Source: Aselliscus stoliczkanus (lineage: Eukaryota; Chordata; Mammalia; Chiroptera; Hipposideridae). Taken from it: a stretch of DNA of 64,000 nucleotides. Each line of letters opens with the position of its first letter. The stretch's first letter is position 1. The stretch spans positions 114,789,523 to 114,853,522 of the forward strand of contig CM066730.1 of NCBI GenBank assembly GCA_033961575.1, in the 5' to 3' direction. Shown here piece after piece: positions 11,346 through 22,585 of this stretch. A program made the translations under genes and the position numbers. The notes beneath the pieces were generated by a model. It made no database searches. It saw nothing but the letters and a program-made list of their open reading frames with translations, and was not told where the DNA came from.

Positions 11346-11369
11346 AAAATGGTTAACATTAATTAAAAA

Positions 11370-11440
11370 TTAAAAAGAAGATTAAATGAGATACTTGGCA
11401 CATGCTAAGTGCACAGTAAATGCTGGTTAATATCATAATG
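11370..11440 (+). repeat. MIR/L2 3' end remnant
   Basis: 'gattaaatgagatacttggc' followed by 'gtgcacagtaaatgctgg' is the shared 3' end of MIR and L2. Confidence 0.5.
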
Positions 11441-12235
11441 TATGCCTCTGTTCTTTCTGTATTGCTCTTATCCTGCTATAATGTCCAGACTGATTTCTGG
11501 ACACTAGAATATGGTGTCTTTGAAGATGGGGGCCATGACCTGCTTAGCACCTGTGCCTTGTTTATTTCTCTCGGTCCAGTTACTGAAGAGGTGTCTGGCA
11601 TAGAGAAAACTACACATAATAACATAAAACATAACATAACAGCAGTAGATAAATTAAAATGAATGAGTGAGTGAGTAAGTGAGGTTTTCACAGACATATT
11701 CAGCAACTCTATATTATACTGGGCTTGGGCTTAGACACTTTCAGGAAAATACAGACCAGTCTGCAGGGATGCTAACAGTCCCATGGACATGCCATAGCTA
11801 TTTGTAGTCCTGAGCTTGGAGGGGCAGAGAAAGAGAACAAACAGAGATGGAATCCTAGTGGTAATCTTTGAGGTCTTACTTGGTCTGACCCTTCCATTGA
11901 GTTTCTCTCTGTTCTCCTAGGTTAAAGTTCTTCAGAAATTAACAAGCCCAAATTTCAGAACACAGAAGAGCTCAGAGCTAATCAAAAGCCAAAGTTTTTA
12001 ATTACTTTTATTCTAAATCACAGTTTTCACATAAAAAGCTGCCAACAGTTCCTCCTGAGATCTACTGAGATAGCATAAGTTGTAATTTTGTAATTCCAGT
12101 TTTACATGGGACTCCACTCTCCTTTCCTGTCCCCACGAAAGGCTGGCAATCGGTCACAGCATATTTCCCACCAAGCCTAAATATGGCCTAAAATTCCTTC
12201 TCAATGCAATACTCAAAGAAACCACTACCAACCTG
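11441..12235. other. No gene recognised
   Basis: Mostly single-copy sequence. Around 11450-11620 it faintly resembles an L2 3' region. Nothing coding is supported. Confidence 0.45.
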
Positions 12236-12715
12236 CTTGACTTATCTATTGCTGCACAACAAATTGCCCCAAAACTTAGTGGCTTAAAATAACAAGCATT
12301 TTTATTCTCTCTCACCATTCTTTGAGTTGACTGGGCCCAACTAGATTGTCCTTCTACCTCATGTAATGATGCCTGGGCTGCAGTTATCTGAAAACTTAAC
12401 TATGCTACCATACCCACAATGGCTAATGTATATGGCTGACAGCTTATACTGGCTTCCAGGTGGAAGCTCAGATGAAGCCATCAACTGGATAACCTCAGTT
12501 CTTCTCAACCTGGCCTCTCTGTATCACTTCGGCTTATCATAGCATGGAAGATGGGCTCCAAGAGCAGAAGCTGCCAGTCCCAGAACATCAATCATTTCCA
12601 CCACATCCTACTAGTCAAAGTCAGTCACAATATCAGCTCACATTCAAGTGGGAGAGAAATAACTTCCACCTCTTAATGTAAAGAGCAGCTTGTGACTACT
12701 GCTAGGAAAAGAATT
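12236..12715 (-). mobile_element. LTR of the antisense MaLR-type element (left copy)
   Basis: Opens 'cttatctattgctgcacaac', 'gccccaaaacttagtggc', consistent with an antisense MLT1-like LTR. It is heavily diverged from the right copy, so the insertion is old. Confidence 0.65.
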
Positions 12716-14164
12716 GTTGGGAGTCACCTTTTGAGAGCTCCTATAGTCCTCTTCTCTGACCATAAAAATTCATGTTCTTCTCATGTGCATAATATATCCC
12801 CTCCCTCCCTAGATTCCCCAAAGTCTCATCCTATCATGGGAATAGCAATAGCTCAAAGTCTAAAATGTCATTATCTAAACCAGGTACAGTTGCAGGTGGT
12901 GCTTTTTAATGTGTGGTTCCCTGTGTACAGCTATTCAGGTATGGTCTCTCAAATTCAAAGACCTGTGAAGTAAAGAGATAAGTTTTCTATTCTCCACATA
13001 CCCAAAACATAACAGTGAGAAATGGACAGGATAACTGCAATAGACACTCCCATTTATAAAGAGAGCAGAGGTATAGGAGGCACATAAAGTTCACCGGTCC
13101 ATAGCAATTCTGAAATCCTCCAACTCTCAAGTCAGAGAAGGTTTCTGGAGTAGAACTCAGTTCTGCTCCCTGAAGTAGTTTTCCATCACTCTTGGCTCTG
13201 CCCTCTGAGCTCTTGGCTTCACCTTCTGAGTCATTGTTTCTTTTCCATTAGAAACGCTTTATATTTGCAGTGGAATAGATTTCTCAACTGCTTTCTGACC
13301 ATTAGAGACTTCTTTTGATTTTGAACTATGTCTGTCCCTTTTAGTCCAGTTGATATAATTATTTTAAATTTTTGTAGGCTTCCTATATATCAGATTATAA
13401 TTCAATCCATTCAAAACAACTCACATCCATAAATCTTTCCAAAATAACTTTCTCTCTACCTTGGGTTGAGAGTCAGGGTGCTATGAGGACATGCCATTAA
13501 AACTCTTAGAAACTCTTTTGTCTAGCTGAGACAGTAAAGGAAACAAGCCCTTAAGATTCTTAAAACTCCACTGTCCAGCTCAAAGGATCTACAAGACACA
13601 ACCTTAAATCTTGCTGAGGTTTTCACAAAGTGTCTTATAACCACATCTTTGATCCAATCTTGACCTTCCAAGGCCATGTTTTACTGGCAGTGTCATGGAT
13701 TAATCTCTGCTTCCAGGTTTAAATTTAATTTAAGTGCCTTTTATAGGCTGGAGAGGTTGCGAATTAGAAACTGTTTTATTTTCCAACTCAGCAGATCCTG
13801 GGTTGGGAATGTTTCCTCCTGATTCTGCTTGAAAACTAAACAGTCCCTTCTTTAATTTATCTCTTCCTATCTGTACCTCATCAGATGCCACTAAAAGCAA
13901 TCACTTGGCCCTTTCAACATTCTACCTGATAATCTCCTCAGGAAAATCAACAAGTTCACTAGATATATATTTTCTATCTTCCAAGTTATTGCAGTGCCAT
14001 TTACTGATACTACATAAATCAGGTCACTTTTTCTCTAGCATCAATACAATTTTATTATTGTTATTCTAGCTTCCATTAACATTCTTTTTCAAGACTCTTC
14101 TGGACTTTACTCCATGCCTGGTGCCACAGGTTTATGTTTTCGCTATAATAATGCCCCTCTTCTA

Positions 14165-14737
14165 GGTAAAATATTATTGTTTTAATAGTCTATTAATTGT
14201 GAAAAATAGTTAGTAGCCTAAAACAACCATTTTTATTGTTTCTCACAATTCTGTCAGTCAGGGAATTGGACAGGGCATGGCAGAGATGGCTTAACTCTGC
14301 TCCTTGTATCTTCTGCTGGGACCAGAACATCCAAAACAGCTACTTGACTTGTGTGTCTGATACTTCAGCCAGGATAGCTCAAAGGTCTGTGGGATGACTG
14401 GAATGACTTGACTGAGGTCATATGTCTGGAGGCTCAGTTGTTGGCTGGATTCCCTGGTTCTCCTTCATGGAGTCTCTGGGTCTCTCCCTTTCCACATGGT
14501 CTCTCTAGCAGGGCAAACAGACTTCTTATATGGCAGCTCAGGGCTCCAAACAGCAAAAAGCAAACACTGCCAGGCTTTGTTAAGGCTTAGGCCCAAACTG
14601 GCACAACCCTACTTCTGCTCACTTAAAGCAAGTCAGATGAGCAGCCTAGATTCGAGGGAGGTAATTAAATAGTGGTGTGGATATCAGGAGGAATAATTCA
14701 TTGAGGGAACCATTATAACTGACTACCACACAATCTA
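14165..14737 (-). mobile_element. LTR of the antisense MaLR-type element (right copy)
   Basis: Includes 'ttagtagcctaaaacaacca', 'ttctgtcagtcagggaattg', 'ttcctcatgg'-like and 'gtctctccctttccacatgg' landmarks, ending 'aactgactaccaca'. Same family and orientation as the left copy. Confidence 0.65.
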
Positions 14738-15891
14738 CTGGAATTGGCAAAGAAGATGAATTCTGTTTGCCATTTCTGACCTTTTGCAAGACCTATTCTA
14801 GTCTGAAGCATATCACAGCTTGAAAACAGATGTGTGTGACATCACATCATAACATTGCCACATGCTGGTTCTGATGCATCTCACACTAATAATGTGTGTC
14901 CTCTTCTTCCCCTTTCTTTACCACTAATCCCCGTATATCCCTTGACAGACTCATGTAAACCATTAACGTTTGGTTTGCTTCTTTCCCTTATGTTGCCCAT
15001 AGAGCATTTGGAGAAAACTGCTTCAGACTGCCTCAGCCAAACATTTACTATTAATAGAAGTTCCCATTTCTGGAAGGCCAACTGTTTGCACCAAAAATAC
15101 AGAGCAGAGACACCAGATAACCCCAAAGCACAGACATGGAGTGCTTGTCTCTCATCTGCTGTGGGGTAAATGGAAACTGAAAGCTCAAGTCTGGGGTAAG
15201 ATGTAAGGAACACTGAAAATTTATTGACCAGAAGTGGTCTTGACACAGAGTTATTGGATGGGCTGCAGGAGTCTGTGAACTCCCAACATTGCATGCAAAA
15301 TTTTGGATGTTTGTGTAATGTTCTGGGGAAAAGACCATTAGCTTTCATCAGGTTATTATTTGGCGGGGGGTGGAGGGGAATTTCTAACCCAAAAAAGGCT
15401 AATAACCTGGTCTCACATAGAATGATGTGATACAGTTTTCCCATCACTCAAGGGCCAACTTTCAACTTGTCTTAAACCACGTATTCCCACCGTATATGCA
15501 GAAATATACTAGTAGGTTTGATCAATCGTACATATTAGAGGTAAGAGCCATTTGGCTCTATTGCTCTCCATTGCATGATCCCTTTTGCTCCTTTTTTTCT
15601 GTCCTTCTCTTGCCCTTGTGTTCTTTCTTTTTCAACATCCTTCCATTTCAGCTCACCTCCTGAATTCTATTTTTAAAAACATTGTAGCTATATTCTTGCA
15701 CATGACTAGCTATTTCTAACATTGAGTGACCTGTAGTAGATCGGTCATTACATAGATGTAAGAAATTGGATTACCTCCTACCATAGAGTAACTTAATCTG
15801 CGATGAAAACTAGTAAATTACACTGAAACTCTGGTGTATGCTTCTGAATGCCTTTAGTGTCACTCTGAGATATGCTTTGCCTTTAAAAAAC
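14738..15891. other. Apparently single-copy DNA; longest open frame of the window, unsupported
   Basis: No repeat recognised. A 188-codon open frame runs on the minus strand (14881-15447). Its predicted protein has no domain, signal or repeat I recognise, and a frame of this length is expected about once by chance in 64 kb of AT-rich DNA. A competing frame lies on the plus strand over the same bases. I do not call it a gene. Confidence 0.5.
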
Positions 15892-15908
15892 AAGAATAGA
15901 GTTGACTT

Positions 15909-16038
15909 GTCAGATGGGTAGTAGACTTACCGGGATGAGCACTTCATAGGTTATATAAATGTCTAATCACTATGTTGTACATCTGAAATTAATATAATAC
16001 TGTATGTCAACTGTAATTGAAAAATTTTTAATTAAAAA
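15909..16038 (+). repeat. 5'-truncated L1 3' end insertion
   Basis: 130 bp of L1 3'UTR: 'cgggatgagcacttcatagg', 'catctgaaattaatata', 'tgtcaactgtaattgaaaa', then an A-rich tail. A perfect 17-bp target-site duplication (aagaatagagttgactt) flanks it at 15892-15908 and 16039-16055, so this is a comparatively recent insertion. Confidence 0.9.
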
Positions 16039-16055
16039 AAGAATAGAGTTGACTT

Positions 16056-17450
16056 ACGTTGTAGTATATTCTTTTGATTAAATTATGCCAGTGATTTCCA
16101 ATAATGTCACATGTGGAAGTGCAGAAATTTTCCCCTTTAATTTATAGTTTTCTGTTCCTTATTGTGTATATTCCAAATGAGCTAGAAGGAGGAGAAAGAA
16201 TTGATTGTCCTATTGTCACAGAGAAGTGCAATTTCTTTATGTGTATGCAGCCACTCACAGATATCAACTATTCTTGTCAATTCAATTCATTAAATGTTAA
16301 ATGAATCAGGTGTCCAGCTAGGTCCAGTGGTGAACACAAAGAGGAATAAAACAGATTACCTACCTTCGAGTTGCTTATACTCTATTTGGAAAGACAAATA
16401 AGAACATGTATAAATAGGAAAAGGCAGTGGATGGAGAATTAGACTGGAGGTCTAATAGTCTCAGAGAGAAAAGAGGAACAAGGAATATGCTATCTTTCAC
16501 CTCTTCAGTTCCTTCTAGAACTCTGTGCTCTCCCAGTTGCTTGTCTTAAATAAAGAAATCAAAGGAGTAAAAGAGTAAAAGTGAAAGTAGAAGTGCCTCT
16601 CACTCCAGCCTCCTGTCTTTTTTCCCTTTTCCCTTCCATGCATTTGTCTTCCTCTGCTGTTCTTTGGCCCAGGTGATAGACACTTGCCCATTCTGGCCTT
16701 CCCTGCTCAGCCTTTCTGCACTCTGTCCCCTTCTCCTCCTCCACCACTTTGCCTCATGAATTCTCTCTCACCCAATGAATGTGTGTTGATCAGCTCACAT
16801 GTCCATGCTCCACCCTAGGCCCTAGAACCTAGAGATCCAATCACCATCTAGAGAACACTTTTTTACCAAACTCTCCATCCCCCAGAGATCTATCTTGCCT
16901 TCACATTATGTTCCTTTTTTATTTCTTCCATTCTCTCTCTTCAGACTATTTTTATTTTTATCTCAACTGATGTTAGAAGCCTTCTGTGAGAAAAAAAAAA
17001 TTATCTATAATGGAACAGGCACATTAAAAGCCTCAGTTTCCTTGGAAATTATTGAGCTCATGAGGGGTTCACATTGAGTTTTGAATTTTGAGGACTAAAT
17101 TATAAGAAACTTTGTTTTTTCTAACCAGACTGTTTTAACACTTGCCCTTTCTAGCTCTTCTTCAGATATTGCTTTTTTTAAACTTCAGGCTGTTAGAATT
17201 TTCTATAAGCTCCAATCAATGCCAGATTATGAAGGAATGCCTTTTCAAAGTCCTAAACCTGAACTAAATATATCCAAGGTAGGAAGCCTGGAAGGAGTTG
17301 ATACCTGCATCTCTGTATGGGCAAGCCTGGATATGCATGTGGGATAAGGTGCTGCTCAAAGAATTCATCTGGTCTGTGTGATCTACTGATGTGCTGCCCA
17401 AGTTCAAGGAAACACTAGTAATAGTTATCAGTTGTTGATCATTCATGTAT
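16056..17450. other. No gene; a weak antisense L2-like patch at 16275-16400
   Basis: Mostly single-copy DNA. 'gtccagtggtgaacacaaag' and 'agattacctaccttcgagtt' near 16320-16380 look like the reverse strand of an L2 3' end. A pyrimidine-rich stretch at 16590-16760 is unclassified. Confidence 0.45.
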
Positions 17451-17590
17451 TCATTAATTTATTCACATAAATACATTCTGAGCACCTACTATGTAGGAGG
17501 CATTAAGCTGAGTGTTGAGATTATAATGATGAACAAGACAAACGTATTTCCTGCTTTAACAAAATTTTCAATACAGCTAGGTGTGTGGTG
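17451..17590 (-). repeat. L2 LINE 3' end, antisense
   Basis: 'tctgagcacctactatgtag' then 'aatgatgaacaagacaaacg' and 'ttcctgctttaac' is the antisense L2 3' end pattern. Confidence 0.6.
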
Positions 17591-17617
17591 TACAGTAATT
17601 CTAATAGTGTCCTGCCT

Positions 17618-17825
17618 GTTGTGATAGAACTCATTATGTACCAGGCATTGTGCTATTAAAGTTCACAACACACTTATGTGCTAAGCACTATTATTTTCCC
17701 CACTTGACATATGAGGAAAATAAGACAAAGTAGTGGAAAAAACTAACCCAAAATCACAGAGTTCTGACCTCAGGTCTGTCAGACTCTATAACCAGGGCTC
17801 TTATCCACCACACTATACAGTCTCA
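17618..17825 (-). repeat. MIR SINE, antisense
   Basis: Antisense MIR signature: 'tatgtaccaggcattgtgct', 'ttccccacttgacatatgag', 'gacctcaggtctgtcagac', 'ggctcttatccaccacacta'. Confidence 0.8.
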
Positions 17826-18489
17826 CACAAAATAGAAGGATGGTACTCTGCTTGACATCATAAACTGATTGTTGTCAGGATTGGGGAAACATAAAAAGAA
17901 GCAACATTAACAGTGTCTTGAGCTACTCATCTACAGAAAGCTCTCTTATGAGATAACAACGTGTTTTAAAAGGTCTTTCTCTATGACCCAAACCATTTTC
18001 TAATTTTAGGAGTGAAAAGAATCTCTGAAAAATGAATAAAAGTGATAAAAGAATTGTTTTTTAAAAAGAGAGTCTCACTCATTTTCACAAAGGCCATATT
18101 CATATTTCCAGGACTTTGTCAGAAACTCAAGGCTAAAAAGAAAAAATAAGATAAAGACTAGCTCCCCGTTCTAAGAAGAAAAATGAGAGACAGAGAAAGA
18201 GGAGACTATACATAAAACTATAGTTTGAAAACTCTGCATCTGGCTAAGGTCAGTAGACCGCCCAGGTCCAGACAACCGCAACTGGAACCCAAACTTGTTA
18301 AATGCCCCATGTTTCATTCCCTGGAGTGTAATGGGACATATCCCTACAGATGTTATTACCATTTAGCAGGTCAGGGGAAAGCCACTATTCTTTCACTTTC
18401 CCTGGGAAGATTTTCTTTTACCAACAAAAAAGGATAAAAACTTAATTCTTGTAAAAAGAAGAGGACTCAAGAAAATGGATCTAAAAAAT
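17826..18489. other. No gene or repeat recognised
   Basis: AT-rich, apparently single-copy DNA immediately upstream of the L1 5' region. Confidence 0.45.
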
Positions 18490-19466
18490 ATTTCACTCCA
18501 GCAAACTTACTTCAGGAGGCCAGGCGGGTGACAACTGGCCTCCGTGTGCTGAGACTTTTGTTGAGTAGTTTCAGGCTTAGCACTGGCACCAAACCAGAAT
18601 TTATATTAACCTGGTGACCACAACTCTCTCCACTCTAGTGAATCCTTGAGACCCTGCCTCACCCAACTTGCATACCACACGAGGCTTTATCAGTGGCTTA
18701 ACCTTAAGGGAGCTGGCAAGTGGCAGCAGGCCTTGGTGTGTTCTGGCATTTTGAAGAGCTACTCCAGGCCCAGTACTGGTGGCAGATATCCTCAGTTCGC
18801 AGTGTGGCCTCCCTCATGCACCTCCAGTGTTAGCAGAGGCAGCAAACAACCACAGATTGTTTTGTAGCTCTTACCAGACACAGGCATTGGTGCCCTGGGC
18901 CTGCACCAGAGCCCATCCCAATAGTCCCCAGAACCAACATACTTGAAGGTTGGATTCAGACTACAGCATAGCACTGCCCAATTAGCCCTACAAACGGAAC
19001 ACACAAAGGGCAGTCTCAACAGGCACCAGAGCCTGCTGGGGCAAATCCCACTAAGTGGGAAAGCCCTCTACACAGCAGCCTGTAAGCTGTGGATGTGGCC
19101 AAACCCCACAGCCAACCAGCCTGAGGGTCAATCTCACCCACTGATGTACCAATAGTAACCAAGGCTCAACTATAACAGGAAGGCATACACAACCCACACA
19201 AGGGACACTCCTGGAACACCCAGTACAGGTGACAAGGGAGAGTGTGCCACTGGGCCCCATAGGGCATCTATTATATAAGGCCACCTGGCCAAGACTTGGG
19301 GACATAGCAGATCTACCTAATATATAGAAACAAACAGAGAAGCAGCCAAAATGAGGAAATAAAGAAATACATCCCAAATGAAAGAACAGAAGAAAACTCC
19401 AGAGACAAAACTAAGCAAAATGGAGGCAAGCAACCTACCAGATACAGAATTCAAAACACTATTATA

Positions 19467-19584
19467 GGGCCAACCGAGTGGCGCGGTGGTTAAGCACTGG
19501 CTTGGGAAGCCAGTGGCCTCAGTTCGGGTCCCACATATGAGGGCCAGTGACACTGCCCTCAAAACAAAAACAAAAACAAAAACA
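19467..19584 (+). repeat. Short tRNA-derived SINE (monomer)
   Basis: Head 'gggccaaccgagtggcgcgg', 'cagttcgggtccc' B-box-like motif, 'cactgccctc' end and a (CAAAA)n tail. Perfect 14-bp target-site duplication (aaaacactattata) at 19453-19466 and 19585-19598, inside the L1 ORF1 region. Confidence 0.95.
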
Positions 19585-19838
19585 AAAACACTATTATAAG
19601 GATGCTCAAGAAACTTAGTGAGAACTTTAACAAAGAGATAACAAGCATAAAAAAGACATAGGAACCATAAAAAAAAAAACCAGTCAGAAGTGGAAAATAC
19701 AATAACTGAAATGAAGAATACACTAGAAGGAATCACCAGTAGATTAGATGAAGCTGAATCATCTAGAGGGCTGAATCAGCAATTTGGAAGACAAGGTAGC
19801 CAGAAAACACCCAATTAGAGTAGCAAAAACAAAAAAGA

Positions 19839-20130
19839 ATGCAAAAAAAAAATAAGTGTAGTTTAAGACACCTCTGGGACAACATCAAGTGTACCAAAAT
19901 TTGCATCATAGAGATACCAGAAGGAAAAGAGAGAAAGCAAGGGATTGAGGATATATTTGAAGAAATAATGACTAAAAACTTTCCTAACCTGGTGAAGGAA
20001 ATAGACATACAAGTTCAGGAAACTCAGAGAGTCTCAAATAAGATGAACCCCAAACAGGCCCACACCAAGACACACTTATAATTAGAACAGCAAAGGTTAA
20101 AGACAAGAAAGAATTTCAAAAGCTGTAAGA
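19839..20130 (+). pseudogene. L1 ORF1 protein C-terminal fragment (dead)
   Basis: Translation contains 'IPEGKERKQGIEDIFEEIM', 'NFPNLVKEIDIQVQE' and 'RVSNKMNPKQ', which are the conserved RNA-binding C-terminal region of the L1 ORF1 nucleic-acid chaperone. In an active L1 this protein coats the element RNA. Here it is preceded by a broken coiled-coil region and a SINE insertion, and it ends early. About 80 codons remain open out of a normal length of over 300. Inactive relic. Confidence 0.85.
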
Positions 20131-20439
20131 CAAAGGCAACTAGTAAATTATCAGGGAGCTCCCATAAAATTGTCAGCTGATTTCTCAACAGAAATTTTGC
20201 AGTTCAGAAGGAATTGTCACAAAATATTTAATGTAGTGAAAACAAGGACCTATAACCAACAACCTATAACCAAGATTCCTCATCCAGGAAAACTGCCATT
20301 TAGAATTAAAGAACAGATAAAGAGCTTCCCAGACAAGAAAAAGCTAAAGGAGTTCATCATCACCAAACCAGTAACAAGGAATGTTAGAGGGACTTCTTTA
20401 AGATGGAAAAAATATATATCAAAATTATGAATAATAAAC

Positions 20440-20735
20440 TAACAATAGCTACATATCTATCAACAATTACTTTCAATGTAAATGGATTAAATGCTCCACT
20501 GAAAAGACACAGGATAGCTAAATGGATAAGAAAACAAGACCCTTGCATATTCTGCCTGCAAGAAACTCACTTCAGATTGAAAGACACACACAGATGGAAT
20601 ATAAAGAGATGGCAAAAGATATTTCATAAAAATGGACACAAACACAAAAAAAATGCTGGGGTAGCAATATTTATCCCAGACAAAATAGACTTTGAAGCAA
20701 AGGCTATAACAACAAAGAAAGACCCAATAATCCCG
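20440..20735 (+). pseudogene. L1 ORF2 endonuclease fragment (dead)
   Basis: Translation includes 'TFNVNGLNAPLKRHRIAKWI', 'CIFCLQETHF' and 'AGVAIFIPDKIDFEAK'. These are the N-terminal blocks of the APE-type endonuclease of L1 ORF2. The Asn of 'NVNGLN' and the Glu of 'QETH' are the metal-site residues of this family. The frame stays open to 20963 but leaves the L1 sequence. The downstream catalytic blocks and the reverse transcriptase are deleted, so it cannot be active. Confidence 0.88.
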
Positions 20736-20839
20736 CTTTGGGGTATTTATTCAAAGAAACCCAAAATGCTACTTCAAGGGGATGTGTGCATCAAGATGTT
20801 AATTCAAGTTGTTAGCATTTGTTATTTCTTTGTGGTGGT

Positions 20840-21175
20840 AGAACTCAGGGCGCTTGCTCCTTATTGGATGATGGTTGTTGGCCCCTTTGCTCCTAGAAGT
20901 CATCCACATTCCTCATCATATGGGTTTTACAAACATGGCCACTTCGTCAATTCAGCAGGGTAAGTTGGAATGAGCAAGGTGGTAGAGTAAGTCTACTAGA
21001 AAGATGGAGTACTGTAGAATGTAATGTAATCACAGGACTGATACTCATCCCTTTGCCATTCTCTGTTAGGTAGAAGTAATCACATGTCCCCTACACACAC
21101 AAGGGGAAGAGATTACACATGAAAATCAGGAAGTGGGGATCTTAGGGGATCACTCTAGTCTATTGGTCACAAATA
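20840..21175 (-). mobile_element. MLT1-like LTR fragment, antisense
   Basis: Ends with 'cacacaaggggaagagattacacatgaaaa', 'caggaagtggggatctt' and 'attggtcacaaat' (each shown in part), the antisense 5' part of MLT1-like LTRs. The boundary with the L1 relic is approximate. Confidence 0.5.
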
Positions 21176-21984
21176 CCAGAAGCAAAGAGACCCTTGTCCT
21201 TGTCTGAGTCTCTGGGGAGGAACTGTTTTGCAGTCCTGCCATCACCCTAGGCCCATTATGTGGTGGCCATATCAGAGCAAACTCCTGTTAAGGCTGAGAA
21301 AGGGTCCCAGTTGGTCTTCTGGAGACTCCTTTCTTGTTATGGAAAGTGTTCAGAAGTTCCTGAAGGCTCTACTGAAGAAACTGGTAAGTAACTGACTTGC
21401 TGGACAGTCAGCTTACCAGAGAAGTCATCATGCTGGAGCAAAATCACCCTGCTAAGAGCAGCCTAGGGAGTCACAGTCAGACATCCTAGGCTACATAGCA
21501 CCAGCTAAGTCAAAAGAGAAGCCCTTCAGGCCATTACCAAACTGAGAGAGATCTCAAGTTTCCAGCAGCAGATGCCAGTTGAGCAAGTGTTAACAATACA
21601 GGGGAAGGACAAAATCCAGCAGGGCTAGTGAGGACTTAGAAAGAGGCGGAGAGCCTGCACAAAGATCTATGGGACCACTCCCTGTTGCCCGGGCAACAGA
21701 GTAAACTCCCCCATCTACCATTATGAGGGGGAGGATTCCAAAAGCCTGAACATTCACCTGAAAGAGATTGTATTAAACCAAAAGGAGACTGACATATTGT
21801 TAATTGGCCCATTTAAAGTTCATGTTTGTTTTCCTGCTACCCCAGGGCTGAAGGAACTTGAAGAAAATTCCGTCAGTTATAGAGAAATAAAGAAATTACA
21901 TTTTCTTTGCACAAGTGGATTGTGTGAGTAAATTTGTAATCTTGCTACACCTGCTATGGAACAGAGGCTATATACATATGTTTT
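21176..21984. other. Repeat-poor single-copy DNA with a palindromic X-box-like site
   Basis: No repeat or coding frame recognised over about 0.8 kb. GC is a little higher than the surroundings. It contains the 18-bp palindrome listed separately. Confidence 0.5.
21682..21699. promoter_or_regulatory. Perfect 18-bp palindrome matching an RFX X-box
   Basis: CTGTTGCCCGGGCAACAG is identical to its reverse complement. Its core GTTGCC-CG-GGCAAC fits the known RFX-factor X-box layout of two inverted GTTGCC half-sites with a 0-3 bp gap. It also carries a central CpG in otherwise CpG-poor DNA. Binding in vivo is not shown. Confidence 0.6.
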
Positions 21985-22162
21985 CATAGACTTCTCCCAC
22001 AATCCTATGGGGTAAGTGTTATTATATTCCTATTTTACAAATGAATTTGAAACTCTGAGAGGTTAAGTAATTTGTGCAAGTTCACCCAGCTGGTAAATAG
22101 AAAGTTTGTATAGAACCCAGAACTGTCTGAGTCTAATTCTTAGGCTCTATTCACTATACCAC
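21985..22162 (-). repeat. MIR SINE, antisense
   Basis: 'cctatggggtaagtgttatt', 'tattttacaaatgaatttg', 'agaggttaagtaatttgtgc', 'gaacccagaactgtctgag' and 'ggctctattcactataccac' follow antisense MIR order. Confidence 0.82.
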
Positions 22163-22585
22163 TGTATTAGTCCGGGTAGGTTTGCTCGTATAACAAGCTT
22201 TCACCAAATCTTAGTGGCTTTGCACAATGGAATTTTGTTCTCACTAATGTCACAGTCCAGTATAGGGTGGTGGAGGAGAGTTTGCTCTACACAGTGATTG
22301 GTAGACCCACACTCTTAGATCCTCTGGCTCCGTCCTCCTCTAAATCCTCAGAGCTCTCCCCACTCACCAGCAAATAAAGGGAGGAGAGACCGTGGAGGGC
22401 TGTACAGGGTGATTTTATGAACCAGCCTAGAAAAGGTGCACATCACTTCTGCCAATATCTGTAGGCCAGAACCCAGGGACATGATGCCACCTAACTGCAA
22501 AGAAGGCTTGGAAATGTAGTCTAGACATATGACTAAAAGACAAAGGAATAGGATTTGGTTGACACATAGTATTCTTTGCCACAAC
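22163..22585 (-). mobile_element. Solo LTR, MaLR-like, antisense
   Basis: Begins 'tgtattagtccgggtaggtt', with 'cttagtggctttgcacaatg', 'acatcacttctgccaatat', 'tgatgccacctaactgcaa' and 'tggaaatgtagtctagac'. The same series of landmarks recurs at 52262-52665. Family name not certain. Confidence 0.65.

Larger units (their letters stand above)
12236..14737 (-). mobile_element. Old MaLR-type LTR retroelement (LTR-internal-LTR), antisense
   Basis: Two LTR copies in the same (reverse) orientation frame about 1.45 kb of internal sequence. Both begin with the antisense signature 'agtggcttaaaat' / 'gtagcctaaaac' and a 'ttattgtttctcac'-type motif, and both end with related 'gagggaggtaatta' / 'gtgggagagaaataac' text. 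The internal part includes 'cccaaagtctcatcctatca', 'aactcacatccataaatctt', 'gctgagacagtaaaggaaac' and 'ctgattctgcttgaaaac', which I recall from MaLR-type internal regions. No gag, pol or env frame remains. Family name not certain. Confidence 0.65.
18490..20810 (+). repeat. L1 LINE with 5'UTR, ORF1 and endonuclease relics; ORF2 core deleted
   Basis: About 0.84 kb of GC-rich 5'UTR-like sequence (18490-19330; 'cctccagtgttagcagaggc', 'ggccacctggccaagac') is followed by ORF1 relics, an inter-ORF region and the start of ORF2. Near 20735 the text jumps from the endonuclease region to the ORF2 C-terminal text 'ggggtatttattcaaagaaa', so several kilobases of reverse transcriptase are missing. A short SINE interrupts ORF1. 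All frames are broken. Confidence 0.85.

Noticed and set aside
14881..15447. 188-codon open frame on the minus strand, the longest of the window
   Set aside because: Length is near the chance expectation for 64 kb of this composition, no domain or family is recognisable, and another frame overlaps on the opposite strand.
20403..20963. 186-codon frame as a possible host gene
   Set aside because: It is L1 endonuclease followed by unrelated sequence.
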